DNA of 64,000 nucleotides from Pseudomonas putida (GCF_003228315.1 NZ_CP029693.1:5242501-5306500); one strand, 5' to 3'. Shown: positions 8,359 through 17,006, counted from the stretch's first letter. A program made the numbers and translations. Notes: generated from the sequence alone by a model not told the origin.

Positions 8359-8573
8359 CTCGAGTGCCCGGGCTGTCCGTCATGGGCTGGAAACGGACTT
8401 GGCTAACGCTGGCCGGCGGGAAAACCGGTGAGAGGAAAGGGGTACAAAAGCCAGTGGGAGCAACTTACTAGTGAAAGCGCCAACCTAAACAGCACCAATG
8501 CTGAATGTCTTGCAGCATTTGCAATGCCTGTACCCACTCAGGCCAAGCTCACCGCCCTACGCCAGCCTCGAAC
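8359..8573. other. Intergenic, no gene seen
   Basis: 215 bases between convergent genes. A few weak inverted repeats (GGCCGGCGGGAAAACCGGT near 8411; AATGCTGAATGTCTTGCAGCATT near 8498-8520) may terminate transcription from either side. Nothing else supported. Confidence 0.4.
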
Positions 8574-9065
8574 TTAGAACCGTAACCCCACATTGATCAT
8601 CCCGGCAGCCCCTCCAAGCACGACGAACTCCGCTGCCACCGGTCCCCAGTGGGCACCGAACGAGGGAATGACGACGGGGGCGACGCCAAAATGGTTCAGG
8701 GGGATTTTGTCGTCGTACTTGCCTTTGTAACCCTCGATAAGCCCGCCGCTCAGCTTGACGTATAGCGGGTAGCGCTCATGCTCCCAGACCTTGCCCAGGT
8801 AGGCGTAATACGAACGCTGGTAGAACGAGTTCTTGAAAGTGGCCGCCCCCCACAACAAACCGTCGCCGTAGACGCGCTCGACACCGACCAGTTCCTGATG
8901 GTTGTTGTGTTCGGGGTCGTGGGTCCAGTGCTTGGTATAGGCGCTGGTTTGCAGATACCAATAACCGTCCTTTTCCTCACCGTCCGCCGCGAACACAGAG
9001 AGTCCGACGGTAAAGCAGGTGATGCCGGTGAGTGCTGCCCTGATCATTTTTTGATCCCTCGTCAA
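8574..9065 (-). CDS. PagP-like outer-membrane beta-barrel protein
   Basis: 163 residues. A signal peptide is visible (basic start, hydrophobic core ALTGITCFTVGLSVFA, cleavage probably before ADGEEKDG). The mature part alternates aromatic and polar residues as in a small beta-barrel and ends in phenylalanine (NVGLRF), the usual outer-membrane insertion signal. The stretch THDPEHNNHQELVGVERVYG and GAATFKNSFYQRSYYAYLGK resemble a family that Pseudomonas annotations relate to PagP-type lipid A acyltransferases, or mislabel as sn-glycerol-3-phosphate transporter. Whether it has enzyme activity cannot be told from this. Divergent from the secreted protein at 9169. Confidence 0.65.
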   Translation of the reverse strand: MTRDQKMIRAALTGITCFTVGLSVFAADGEEKDGYWYLQTSAYTKHWTHDPEHNNHQELVGVERVYGDGLLWGAATFKNSFYQRSYYAYLGKVWEHERYPLYVKLSGGLIEGYKGKYDDKIPLNHFGVAPVVIPSFGAHWGPVAAEFVVLGGAAGMINVGLRF

Positions 9066-9168
9066 ATGACCTTATGACCTTAGATAGGTGTGTGGGAAAC
9101 GCCAGTGGACAGCGAAATGGCAAGGTAGTAGCGTCGCGCCACTTCATCATCTTTGTAATGGACTACAC

Positions 9169-9915
9169 ATGCTCACGCTCGCTCCAGCCTCGCGTCTGTT
9201 TTGCGCGATCACTTTCGCCTTAGTGACGACACCGGCGTTCGCCGACTGGGATGAAACCCCGGAATACGCCTGGAAGACCTACCTCTCCGATTGCCGGTAT
9301 TTACAGCTGGCAGTGACCGATGTCGAGAGCGGGCGCAAGACGGCCAAGGAGGCCTTGCCCTATATCGAGAGCCAGCTGCGAACCATTAGGGTACATCGCA
9401 AAAACCTCGCCCAGCCAAGCCTCGACTCGCCCGAATACGCCCGCTGTGAAAGCCTCATGCCCCAAGTGCAAGACATAGCGGCCAAGGGGAGTGATGAATA
9501 CAACGAGGAAATAGCTCAGCAATTGCAAAAAAACCAGACCGAACACCTGAACTCTGCGGAATACAAGCGTGCTCGCTCACTGGGCTTCAGCGACGTCGGC
9601 GAAATCGGGGCCCTGGACCAGCACGCCGAGCTGGATGGCGAAGAGAATTTGAAGACCTTGATGATCAAGGTCGATTTCGGTTGCGGCCGCCATTTCCGCG
9701 CCGCGTATTACGCCAAACCCTATGTGATCTACACCGTCCATCGCTCGGATGGCAGCTGTGGCGTGTATAAGCACGTCGCCGTGCTGGGCGGTGAAATGGT
9801 GGAGCGAGGCGACTTCATTGATGAGCAAGAGACTTTTCAGTACGTGGGGTGGAAGAAATTGGCCGGGCCTGATGGATTTCTCATCGACACTCAAGTCGTA
9901 AAGGTGCTGAAGTAA
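9169..9915 (+). CDS. Secreted protein of unknown function
   Basis: 248 residues from the ATG at 9169, chosen because it starts a clear signal peptide (MLTLAPASRLFCAITFALV, cleavage after AFA). The mature protein opens with DWDETPEYAWKTYLSDCRYL, has a helical, charged middle (residues ~35-140), and a C-terminal part with cysteines in VDFGCGRHF and SDGSCGVYK that could form a disulfide. I do not recognise the family. Probably periplasmic. Divergent from the PagP-like gene, sharing about 100 bases of promoter region. Confidence 0.65.
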   Translation: MLTLAPASRLFCAITFALVTTPAFADWDETPEYAWKTYLSDCRYLQLAVTDVESGRKTAKEALPYIESQLRTIRVHRKNLAQPSLDSPEYARCESLMPQVQDIAAKGSDEYNEEIAQQLQKNQTEHLNSAEYKRARSLGFSDVGEIGALDQHAELDGEENLKTLMIKVDFGCGRHFRAAYYAKPYVIYTVHRSDGSCGVYKHVAVLGGEMVERGDFIDEQETFQYVGWKKLAGPDGFLIDTQVVKVLK

Positions 9916-9949
9916 CCCGCAGGATTTTTCTTCGGCAAAGGATGGACAG

Positions 9950-10318
9950 ATGATCGACTTCAACAACAAAGGCTTCTTCAAACTCAAGCAGAACGACGAA
10001 TACGCCGAACGCGTTTCCGCTCTGCTGATCGACGGCGAACACGTCATCGACTCCTACAAATCCATGCGCGACGGCGTGGTGTTCACCAACAAACGCATCA
10101 TCTCGGTGAACGTACAGGGCATCACCGGCAGCAAAAAAGACTTCACTTCGTTGCCGTACAAAAACATCGTGGCGTACTCGGTGGAAACGTCCGGGACGTT
10201 TGATCTGGATTCGGAGCTGGAGATTTACTTCTCGTCGTTGGGGAAGGTGAAGTTCGAATTCACCGGCAAGACGTCGATGGTGGAAATTTCGAAGCTGATT
10301 TCACAGCATCTGCTCTGA
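9950..10318 (+). CDS. Bacterial PH-domain protein
   Basis: 122 residues, soluble, with the pattern of the bacterial pleckstrin-homology family (bPH_1, YxxI-type): LIDGEHVIDSYKSMRDGVVF, TNKRIISVNVQGITGSKKDF, SLPYKNIVAYSVETSGTFD, ELEIYFSSLGKVKFEFTGK. Proteins of this family are widespread; the ligand and function are not established. It lies 34 bases after the secreted-protein gene and may be co-transcribed. Confidence 0.75.
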   Translation: MIDFNNKGFFKLKQNDEYAERVSALLIDGEHVIDSYKSMRDGVVFTNKRIISVNVQGITGSKKDFTSLPYKNIVAYSVETSGTFDLDSELEIYFSSLGKVKFEFTGKTSMVEISKLISQHLL

Positions 10319-10330
10319 CCCGTATGCTCA

Positions 10331-10352
10331 AAAGCCCCGAAACCCGGGGCTT
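10331..10352 (+). terminator. Stem-loop after the PH-domain gene
   Basis: AAAGCCCCG, a short loop, then CGGGGCTT form a tight GC hairpin 12 bases after the stop codon. The T-tract is poor (TTACAA), so termination may be partial. Confidence 0.5.
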
Positions 10353-10379
10353 ACAACCCTCGCCAGTTGGCCACATCCC

Positions 10380-10408
10380 CTGTAGGAGCGAGCCTGCTCG
10401 CGATAGCG
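10380..10408 (+). repeat. Single REP element
   Basis: CTGTAGGAGCGAGCCTGCTC followed by GCGATAGCG, one unpaired copy of the window's common REP, between the PH-domain gene and a convergent membrane protein gene. Confidence 0.75.
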
Positions 10409-10438
10409 CCAGCCCTGCCAACCTCAACCCGACTGTAC

Positions 10439-10804
10439 TCACCCAGGAACCAAATTCGACCACATCAGCCCGAGTGCAACCGACCCCGTAAAAACACTGA
10501 CACCCCCGGCAAAAAGATGGCGCAGAAACAGATCTTCCGGCTGCTCCAGCCTGGCAATGAGCCACATCCAGGTGCCAACCAACGTCCCCAACCCGGCCAT
10601 GATCGAGTACAGCATGAAGGGTGCCTCGGGAGAGCCAATGCCCGCGGCGGAGCGAGTCAGCATCTCCACCGCCATGGCGACAATAAAACCGGCCACGAAA
10701 CCCGCCAGATTAGCCAGCCACAAGTTCGTGGTACCCCGATGCCGCACCACCAAAACCCACATCCCAATCCACCCACCGTAAATAACCAGCCAGTCGAAGA
10801 GCAT
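10439..10804 (-). CDS. Small membrane protein of unknown function
   Basis: 121 residues from the ATG at 10804, preceded on the minus strand by the strong ribosome-binding sequence AAGGAAGGA. The upstream in-frame extension to 10882 is not supported. Four likely membrane segments are visible (LFDWLVIYGGWIGMWVLVV, LWLANLAGFVAGFIVAMAV, FMLYSIMAGLGTLVGTWMWL, LFAGGVSVFTGSVALGLMW). No family recognised and no cysteine or catalytic pattern seen. Confidence 0.6.
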   Translation of the reverse strand: MLFDWLVIYGGWIGMWVLVVRHRGTTNLWLANLAGFVAGFIVAMAVEMLTRSAAGIGSPEAPFMLYSIMAGLGTLVGTWMWLIARLEQPEDLFLRHLFAGGVSVFTGSVALGLMWSNLVPG

Positions 10805-10888
10805 TGTTGATTCCTTCCTTGAGGACCTGCCGCTGAGTCCAGGATTGTTCCGACTATCGGGCAATCCGGCCTTTAAGACCACCTGCCT

Positions 10889-11218
10889 TTACTGGATGTC
10901 TTTCAGATAGTTCTTGAGCGCGATGAGTGGGGTATCAAGCTGTTCCATTGCCTGAGTGCCAGCAAATTCTTCTGCCAATTTCCGCAACTCCCGCCCCAAC
11001 GGCTTATCCACACCCCCAACAGCCTCCAGCGCCAACCCCACACACTCACCCAATTTCATCTGAATTCCCTCAACATCCCCCCGCCGCACCAGCAACTCAA
11101 ACACATCCCGCTGGTAATCGCCCATCACCAGGTCATCGCGCAAGATCGGGCTTGAACCTTCCGTTTCATAAGCCAGTTTCAGGGAGAAGAGGGCGATGGT
11201 TTCCAGTTGTGATTCCAT
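10889..11218 (-). CDS. Small soluble protein of unknown function
   Basis: 109 residues from the ATG at 11218, with AAGGACT upstream on the minus strand; the longer open frame to 11296 has no protein-like extension. Mostly helical: LETIALFSLKLAYETEG, YQRDVFELLVRRGDVEGIQM, ELRKLAEEFAGTQAMEQL. No known domain seen. It lies 84 bases upstream of the small membrane protein gene, on the same strand; they may form a unit. Confidence 0.55.
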   Translation of the reverse strand: MESQLETIALFSLKLAYETEGSSPILRDDLVMGDYQRDVFELLVRRGDVEGIQMKLGECVGLALEAVGGVDKPLGRELRKLAEEFAGTQAMEQLDTPLIALKNYLKDIQ

Positions 11219-11267
11219 GGGGGGAGTCCTTGATGAGTGTCTGACTGACCGAGGGGCTGAGAAATCA

Positions 11268-11302
11268 AAAAGCATCGCTGGCAAGCCAGCTCCCACAGGT
11301 CG
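11268..11302 (-). repeat. Single REP-like element of a second type
   Basis: GCATCGCTGGCAAGCCAGCT followed by CCCACAG resembles another Pseudomonas REP family (core GCTGGCAAGCCAGC) distinct from the GAGCCTGCTC type common in this window. Confidence 0.5.
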
Positions 11303-11335
11303 GTGGGGTGCCGGGGGCTTTTCTGTGGACGAAAA

Positions 11336-11364
11336 AAAAGGCCTTGCTAAGCAAGACCTTTCTT
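11336..11364 (-). terminator. Rho-independent terminator of tRNA-Leu
   Basis: Read on the minus strand, AAAGGTCTTGC TTA GCAAGGCCTTT followed by a run of T. It lies six bases past the tRNA 3' end (11370), the expected position. Confidence 0.8.
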
Positions 11365-11369
11365 AATTT

Positions 11370-11454
11370 TGGTGCCCCGAGGGAGACTCGAACTCCCACT
11401 CCTTTCGAAAACGGATTTTGAATCCGCCGCGTCTACCAATTCCGCCATCAGGGC
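11370..11454 (-). tRNA. tRNA-Leu (anticodon CAA)
   Basis: 85 bases on the minus strand starting GCCCTGATGG and ending CCA encoded in the genome. Acceptor ends GCCC/GGGC pair, the T-arm is GGGAG TTCGAGT CTCCC, and the anticodon stem GCGGA/TCCGT encloses TTCAAAA, giving anticodon CAA that reads UUG. The long variable arm (TTTCGAAAGGAGT region) is that of a class II leucine tRNA. It stands alone between the accessory region and queA. Confidence 0.95.
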
Positions 11455-11559
11455 AATGGCCGCGGAGTATAAAGATGAGATAACCGCTGGTCAATCAGGT
11501 ACATGGAGAATTTTTGATAATTCCGCTAGACTTCCCGGCCCTGCTAGACGAACCCCATC

Positions 11560-12609
11560 ATGCGCGTTGCTGACTTTACTTTCGAGCTCCCTGATTCGCT
11601 GATCGCCCGCCATCCACTGGCCGAGCGTCGCGGTAGTCGCCTGTTGACCCTGGATGGGGTCAGCGGCGCCCTGGCACACCGTCAATTCACTGATTTGCTT
11701 GAGCATTTGCGCCCGGGCGATTTGATGGTGTTCAACAATACCCGGGTGATTCCGGCGCGGCTGTTTGGCCAGAAGGCTTCCGGCGGCAAGCTGGAAATTC
11801 TGGTGGAGCGGGTGCTGGACAGTCATCGCGTGCTGGCCCATGTGCGTTCCAGCAAGTCGCCCAAGCCTGGGTCGAAGATCCTGATCGATGGCGGTGGCGA
11901 GGCCGAGATGCTGGCGCGTCACGATGCGCTGTTCGAATTGGGGTTCGCTGAAGAAGTCTTGCCGCTGCTCGACCGCGTCGGGCACATGCCATTGCCTCCT
12001 TATATAGACCGCCCGGATGAAGGCGCCGATCGTGAGCGCTACCAGACCGTCTACGCCCAGCGTTTGGGCGCGGTGGCGGCGCCGACGGCGGGGCTGCATT
12101 TCGATCAGGTGCTGATGGAGGCGATTGCCGCCAAGGGCGTCGAGACCGCGTTCGTGACCTTGCACGTTGGCGCTGGCACCTTCCAGCCGGTGCGCGTGGA
12201 GAAGATCGAAGACCACCACATGCACAGCGAATGGCTGGAAGTCGGCCAGGACGTGGTGGATGCGGTTGCCGCCTGTCGCGCGCGCGGCGGTCGGGTGGTG
12301 GCGGTGGGGACCACCAGCGTGCGTTCCCTGGAAAGCGCCGCCCGCGATGGCGTGCTCAAGCCGTTCAGTGGCGATACCGACATCTTTATCTACCCGGGCC
12401 GGCCTTTTCATGTGGTCGATGCCCTGGTGACCAACTTCCATTTGCCCGAATCCACGCTGTTGATGCTGGTTTCGGCGTTCGCCGGTTACCCGGAAACGAT
12501 GGCCGCCTATAAAGCCGCGGTCGACAACGAATACCGCTTTTTCAGCTACGGTGATGCGATGTTTATCACCCGTAACCCCGCACCACGTGGCCCAGAGGAA
12601 ACAGAATGA
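11560..12609 (+). CDS. queA: S-adenosylmethionine:tRNA ribosyltransferase-isomerase
   Basis: 349 residues. Transfers and isomerises the ribosyl part of SAM onto 7-aminomethyl-7-deazaguanine in tRNA, giving epoxyqueuosine. Family features: N-terminal FTFELPDSLIARHPLAERRGSR, MVFNNTRVIPARLFG, APTAGLHFDQ, FVTLHVGAGTFQPVR, VGTTSVRSLESA, VTNFHLPESTLLMLV. Length matches the family. The stop overlaps the tgt start by 4 bases, so queA and tgt are coupled. This is the step after tgt in the queuosine pathway. Confidence 0.97.
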   Translation: MRVADFTFELPDSLIARHPLAERRGSRLLTLDGVSGALAHRQFTDLLEHLRPGDLMVFNNTRVIPARLFGQKASGGKLEILVERVLDSHRVLAHVRSSKSPKPGSKILIDGGGEAEMLARHDALFELGFAEEVLPLLDRVGHMPLPPYIDRPDEGADRERYQTVYAQRLGAVAAPTAGLHFDQVLMEAIAAKGVETAFVTLHVGAGTFQPVRVEKIEDHHMHSEWLEVGQDVVDAVAACRARGGRVVAVGTTSVRSLESAARDGVLKPFSGDTDIFIYPGRPFHVVDALVTNFHLPESTLLMLVSAFAGYPETMAAYKAAVDNEYRFFSYGDAMFITRNPAPRGPEETE

Positions 12610-13739
12610 GTCGCCAATGTCGTATGTCTTTTGAGCTTTTGGCCACCGATGGCAAGGCTCGTCGCGGTCGTTTGACCTTCCCCCGTGGCACCGTCGAGAC
12701 CCCGGCTTTCATGCCGGTCGGTACCTATGGCACGGTCAAGGGCATGCTGCCGCGGGATATCGAGGCGATTGGCGCTGAAATCATTCTGGGCAACACCTTC
12801 CACCTGTGGCTGCGCCCGGGCATGGAAGTGATCAAGAAGCACGGCGACCTGCACGATTTCATGCAGTGGAAAGGCCCGATCCTGACCGACTCCGGCGGTT
12901 TCCAGGTGTTCAGCCTGGGCGCCATGCGCAAGATCAAGGAGGAGGGCGTGACCTTCGCTTCTCCGGTTGATGGCGCAAAAGTGTTCATGGGGCCGGAAGA
13001 GTCGATGCAGGTCCAGCGTGACCTGGGCTCCGACATCGTGATGATTTTCGACGAATGCACGCCGTACCCGGCCGACGAAGACGTCGCCCGCGTATCCATG
13101 GAGTTGTCGTTGCGTTGGGCCCAGCGCTCGAAGAACGCCCATGCCGACAACACGGCGGCGCTGTTCGGCATCGTTCAGGGTGGCATGCACCAGGACCTGC
13201 GCATGCGCTCCCTGGAAGGCCTGGACAAGATCGGCTTCGACGGCCTGGCCATTGGCGGTCTGTCGGTGGGCGAGCCCAAGCATGAAATGATCAAGGTGCT
13301 GGATTATCTGCCGGCCCAGATGCCGGCTGACAAACCTCGTTACCTTATGGGCGTTGGCAAACCGGAAGATCTGGTGGAGGGTGTGCGCCGCGGTGTGGAC
13401 ATGTTCGATTGCGTGATGCCAACCCGTAATGCCCGCAATGGGCATCTGTTCATTGATACAGGCGTGATCAAGATCCGTAACGCGTTCCATCGCCATGATG
13501 ATTCGCCGCTGGATCCGACCTGCGATTGCTATACCTGCCAGAACTTCTCCCGCGCTTATCTGCATCACCTGGACAAGTGCGGCGAAATGCTGGGAAGCAT
13601 GCTCAATACCATCCATAACTTGCGCCATTATCAAGTGCTTATGGCTGGTTTGCGCGAGGCTATTCAACAGGGTACATTGGCCGCCTTTGTCGATGCCTTC
13701 TACGCCAAGCGCGGGTTGCCTGTTCCGCCCTTGGACTGA
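12606..13739 (+). CDS. tgt: tRNA-guanine transglycosylase
   Basis: 377 residues. Exchanges guanine 34 for preQ1 in tRNAs with GUN anticodons. TIM-barrel enzyme with the substrate loop ILTDSGGFQVFSLG (nucleophilic and general-acid aspartates in this region), GGLSVGEPK, MPTRNARNGHLF, and the zinc site CDCYTC plus a later His (YLHHLDKC). The ATG at 12606 overlaps queA; a second ATG at 12624 (MSFELLATD) would also match the family start and cannot be excluded. Confidence 0.97.
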   Translation: MSRQCRMSFELLATDGKARRGRLTFPRGTVETPAFMPVGTYGTVKGMLPRDIEAIGAEIILGNTFHLWLRPGMEVIKKHGDLHDFMQWKGPILTDSGGFQVFSLGAMRKIKEEGVTFASPVDGAKVFMGPEESMQVQRDLGSDIVMIFDECTPYPADEDVARVSMELSLRWAQRSKNAHADNTAALFGIVQGGMHQDLRMRSLEGLDKIGFDGLAIGGLSVGEPKHEMIKVLDYLPAQMPADKPRYLMGVGKPEDLVEGVRRGVDMFDCVMPTRNARNGHLFIDTGVIKIRNAFHRHDDSPLDPTCDCYTCQNFSRAYLHHLDKCGEMLGSMLNTIHNLRHYQVLMAGLREAIQQGTLAAFVDAFYAKRGLPVPPLD

Positions 13740-13782
13740 GTTTTCTGACCCCAAGATTCAACATTTGCAACTGGAGTGCTAA

Positions 13783-14121
13783 ATGAGCTTTTTTATCTCT
13801 AATGCCATGGCAGACGGTGCTGCGCCGGCAGCTGCAGCCCCTATGGGTGGCGGTTTTGAGTGGATTTTCCTGGTCGGCTTCCTGGTCATTTTCTACCTGA
13901 TGATCTGGCGCCCACAGGCCAAGCGCGCCAAAGAGCAGAAGAACCTGCTGAGCAGCCTGCAAAAGGGTGACGAAGTTGTGACCACCGGCGGTATTGCCGG
14001 CAAGATCACCAAAGTTGCCGATGATTTCGTGGTGCTGGAAGTGTCCGACACCGTCGAAATGAAGTTCCAGAAAGGCGCTATCGCCGCCACGCTGCCAAAA
14101 GGCACGCTCAAAGCGATCTAA
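13783..14121 (+). CDS. yajC: Sec translocon accessory protein YajC
   Basis: 112 residues. One membrane segment (FEWIFLVGFLVIFYLMIWRP) then the conserved cytoplasmic part LLSSLQKGDEVVTTGGIAGKI and FVVLEVSDTVEMKFQKGAI. Forms a complex with SecDF and YidC at the SecYEG channel. Lies between tgt and secD, the standard order. Confidence 0.96.
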   Translation: MSFFISNAMADGAAPAAAAPMGGGFEWIFLVGFLVIFYLMIWRPQAKRAKEQKNLLSSLQKGDEVVTTGGIAGKITKVADDFVVLEVSDTVEMKFQKGAIAATLPKGTLKAI

Positions 14122-14143
14122 AGTTTCAACTTCATTCTCAATC

Positions 14144-14171
14144 GACGGGGCGCGCAAGGCGCCCCGCGTCA
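14144..14171 (+). terminator. GC-rich stem-loop between yajC and secD
   Basis: GACGGGGCGC, a GCAAG-like loop and GCGCCCCGCGTC form a strong hairpin that has no T-tract. It lies 16 bases before the secD start, so it could stabilise the yajC end of the message, act as partial terminator, or lower secD initiation. Confidence 0.45.
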
Positions 14172-14186
14172 TAAACGGGCGGCGTG

Positions 14187-16055
14187 ATGCTGAACAAATA
14201 TCCTCTGTGGAAATACATTCTGATCCTGGCGGTGCTGGCGATCGGTCTGATTTATTCCGCTCCCAATCTCTATCCCGATGACCCGGCCATTCAGGTCAGT
14301 GGCGCAAGTACTGCGTTGGCGGTCACTCAGGCTGATCTGGATCGCGTGAGCACTGCGCTCAAGGACTCCGGGATCAACGTCAAGGCGACTTCGCTGACGG
14401 CCGGTGGCAAGGGCGGTCTGGTTCGCCTGGTCAAGGCTGAAGACCAGTTGCCTGCCAAGGACGTTGTGCGCAAGGCGTTGGGTGATGACTACGTCGTCGC
14501 GCTGAACCTGGCACAAACCACCCCGCAATGGCTGCGTAACGTCGCTGCGCACCCGATGAAGCTGGGTCTGGACTTGTCCGGTGGTGTGCACTTCCTGCTG
14601 GAAGTGGACATGGAAAAAGCCCTCGATGCACGCCTGAAAGTCTACGAAGGCGACGTCAAGAGCCTGCTGCGCAAAGAGAAAGTGCGCTATCGCAGCCTGC
14701 CGCAACTCAATGGTGCCATTCAGCTGGGCTTCACCGATGAAGCGACCCGCGAACAGGCCCGTGCACTGGTACGCAAGAACTTCAACGATTTCGACATTGT
14801 TCCGGCCGACCTGAACGGTCAACCGGTGCTGCGTCTGGCGATGACCCCGGCCAAGCTGGCGGAAATCCGTGAATACTCCATCAAGCAGAACTTGACCACG
14901 GTACGTAACCGCGTCAACGAGCTGGGTGTTGCCGAACCGATCGTCCAGCGTCAGGGCGCCAACCGCATCGTGGTTGAGCTGCCGGGCGTGCAGGACACCG
15001 CAGAAGCCAAGCGTATCCTCGGCAAGACGGCCAACCTGGAGTTCCGTCTGGCAGCTGAGCCTGGTGCTTCGAAAGCCACTTCCGAGGAATTCGAGTTCCG
15101 TGAAGGCAAGCGTCCTCCGGCACTCATCGAGCGTGGCCTGATCATCACCGGTGACCAGGTGACTGACGCCAAGGCTGGCTTCGGCGAGCACGGCACGCCG
15201 GAAGTGAACATTCGTCTGGACGGCCACGGCGGCGAGCTGATGAGCCGTGCAACCCGTTCGAACGTGGGTCGCAGCATGGCGGTGATCTTCATTGAACAGC
15301 GTCCGGTCACCACTTACACCAAGCAAGTGGTCGATGGCGTCGAAAAAGACGTTCCGGTGCAGTCGTTTAAAGAAGAGAAGAAGATCATCAGCCTGGCGAC
15401 CATTCAGTCGCCACTGGGTGCCCAGTTCCGCATCACTGGCCTGAACGGCCAGGGCGAGTCCTCCGAACTGGCGCTGCTGCTGCGTGCCGGTGGTCTGGCC
15501 GCGCCGATGTACTTTGCTGAAGAACGCACCATCGGCCCGAGCCTGGGTGCGGACAACATCACCAAGGGTATCGATGCATCGCTGTGGGGCATGCTGTTCG
15601 TCTCGCTATTCATCATCGCCATCTACCGCTTCTTCGGCATCATCGCCACCGTCGCGCTGGCTGTGAACATGGTGATGCTGCTGGCCCTGATGTCGCTGCT
15701 GGGTGCAACGCTAACCCTGCCGGGTATCGCCGGTATCGTGTTGACCATGGGTATGGCGGTCGACGCCAACGTACTGATCTTCTCGCGGATTCGTGAAGAG
15801 ATCGCCGCGGGCATGACCGTGCAGCGGGCCATCAACGAAGGCTTCAGCCGGGCATTCACCGCGATTCTCGACGCCAACCTGACCACCTTGCTGGTGGGCG
15901 GCATCCTGTTCGCCATGGGTACCGGTCCGGTCAAGGGCTTTGCCGTAACCATGTCCCTCGGGGTTCTGACTTCGATGTTCACGGCCATCATGGTCACCCG
16001 CGCGATGGTCAACCTGATCTTCGGCGGTCGTGACTTCAAGAAGTTGTGGATTTAA
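14187..16055 (+). CDS. secD: Protein translocase subunit SecD
   Basis: 622 residues from the ATG at 14187 (a GTG just before, at 14184, is also in frame). One N-terminal helix (LWKYILILAVLAIGLIYSAP), a large periplasmic domain with the D1 signature LGLDLSGGVHFLLEV, and five C-terminal helices starting near GMLFVSLFIIAIYRFFGIIA, with the RND-like GMAVDANVLIFSRIREE. Uses the proton gradient with SecF to help release exported proteins. Followed 9 bases later by secF. Confidence 0.97.
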   Translation: MLNKYPLWKYILILAVLAIGLIYSAPNLYPDDPAIQVSGASTALAVTQADLDRVSTALKDSGINVKATSLTAGGKGGLVRLVKAEDQLPAKDVVRKALGDDYVVALNLAQTTPQWLRNVAAHPMKLGLDLSGGVHFLLEVDMEKALDARLKVYEGDVKSLLRKEKVRYRSLPQLNGAIQLGFTDEATREQARALVRKNFNDFDIVPADLNGQPVLRLAMTPAKLAEIREYSIKQNLTTVRNRVNELGVAEPIVQRQGANRIVVELPGVQDTAEAKRILGKTANLEFRLAAEPGASKATSEEFEFREGKRPPALIERGLIITGDQVTDAKAGFGEHGTPEVNIRLDGHGGELMSRATRSNVGRSMAVIFIEQRPVTTYTKQVVDGVEKDVPVQSFKEEKKIISLATIQSPLGAQFRITGLNGQGESSELALLLRAGGLAAPMYFAEERTIGPSLGADNITKGIDASLWGMLFVSLFIIAIYRFFGIIATVALAVNMVMLLALMSLLGATLTLPGIAGIVLTMGMAVDANVLIFSRIREEIAAGMTVQRAINEGFSRAFTAILDANLTTLLVGGILFAMGTGPVKGFAVTMSLGVLTSMFTAIMVTRAMVNLIFGGRDFKKLWI

Positions 16056-16064
16056 GGGGCTGCC

Positions 16065-16979
16065 ATGTTACGTACAATCAACTTCATGGGCGTTCGCAAC
16101 TTCGCGTTCGGCGTCACATTGTTCCTGACCGCACTGGCGCTGTTCAGTGTGTTCCACAAGGGCATGAACTGGGGCCTGGACTTCACCGGCGGTACGCTCA
16201 TCGAGCTGACCTACGAGCGTCCGGCCGACGTCACCAAGGTGCGTGAGCAACTGGTGACTGCGGGTTATCACGAGGCCATCGTGCAGAACTTCGGTGCAAC
16301 CACCGATTTGCTGGTGCGTATGCCGGGTGAGGATCCGCAACTGGGTCATCAAGTAGCTGAAGCGCTGCAGAAGGTCGGCGGCGAGAACCCGGCGACGGTC
16401 AAGCGCGTCGAGTTCGTTGGCCCGCAGGTCGGTGAAGAGCTGCGCGACCAGGGCGGCCTCGGCATGCTGATGGCGCTGGGCGGTATCCTGATCTACCTGG
16501 CGTTCCGCTTTCAGTGGAAATTCGCTGTCGGTGCGATCGTGTCCTTGATCCACGACGTGATCGTGACCGTCGGTATCCTGTCGTTCTTCCAGATCACCTT
16601 CGACCTGACGGTGCTGGCGGCGGTGCTGGCGATCATCGGTTACTCGCTCAACGACACCATCGTGGTATTCGACCGGGTTCGTGAGAACTTCCGCGTGCTG
16701 CGCAAGGCCAGCCTGATCGAGAACATCAACATCTCGACCACTCAGACCCTGCTGCGGACCATCGCGACCTCGGTGTCCACGTTGCTGGCCATTGCCGCGC
16801 TGCTGTTCTTTGGCGGCGACAACCTGCACGGCTTCTCCCTGGCGCTGCTGGTGGGTGTATTGGCGGGTACTTACTCGTCGATCTACATCGCCAACGTGGT
16901 GCTGATCTGGCTGAACCTGAGCACTGAAGACCTCATTCCTCCGGCGAATACCGAGAAGGAAGTCGACGACCGTCCTTGA
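16065..16979 (+). CDS. secF: Protein translocase subunit SecF
   Basis: 304 residues. N-terminal NFMGVRNFAFGVTLFLTALAL helix, the family motif MNWGLDFTGGTLIEL, then five helices with YSLNDTIVVFDRVRENF, equivalent to the proton-path region shared with SecD. Works in the SecDF-YajC complex. Last gene of the operon; a strong terminator follows at 17007. Confidence 0.97.
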   Translation: MLRTINFMGVRNFAFGVTLFLTALALFSVFHKGMNWGLDFTGGTLIELTYERPADVTKVREQLVTAGYHEAIVQNFGATTDLLVRMPGEDPQLGHQVAEALQKVGGENPATVKRVEFVGPQVGEELRDQGGLGMLMALGGILIYLAFRFQWKFAVGAIVSLIHDVIVTVGILSFFQITFDLTVLAAVLAIIGYSLNDTIVVFDRVRENFRVLRKASLIENINISTTQTLLRTIATSVSTLLAIAALLFFGGDNLHGFSLALLVGVLAGTYSSIYIANVVLIWLNLSTEDLIPPANTEKEVDDRP

Positions 16980-17006
16980 GTGAAATTTCCCTCACTGCCG
17001 TAGTCC

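Noticed and set aside
10367..10810. 147-codon plus-strand ORF opposite the small membrane protein
   Set aside because: Pro/His/Gln-rich shadow with no RBS; the minus-strand frame has a strong RBS and four helices.
12546..13754. 402-codon minus-strand ORF opposite tgt
   Set aside because: Shadow; His/Gln-rich, no RBS, tgt is complete.
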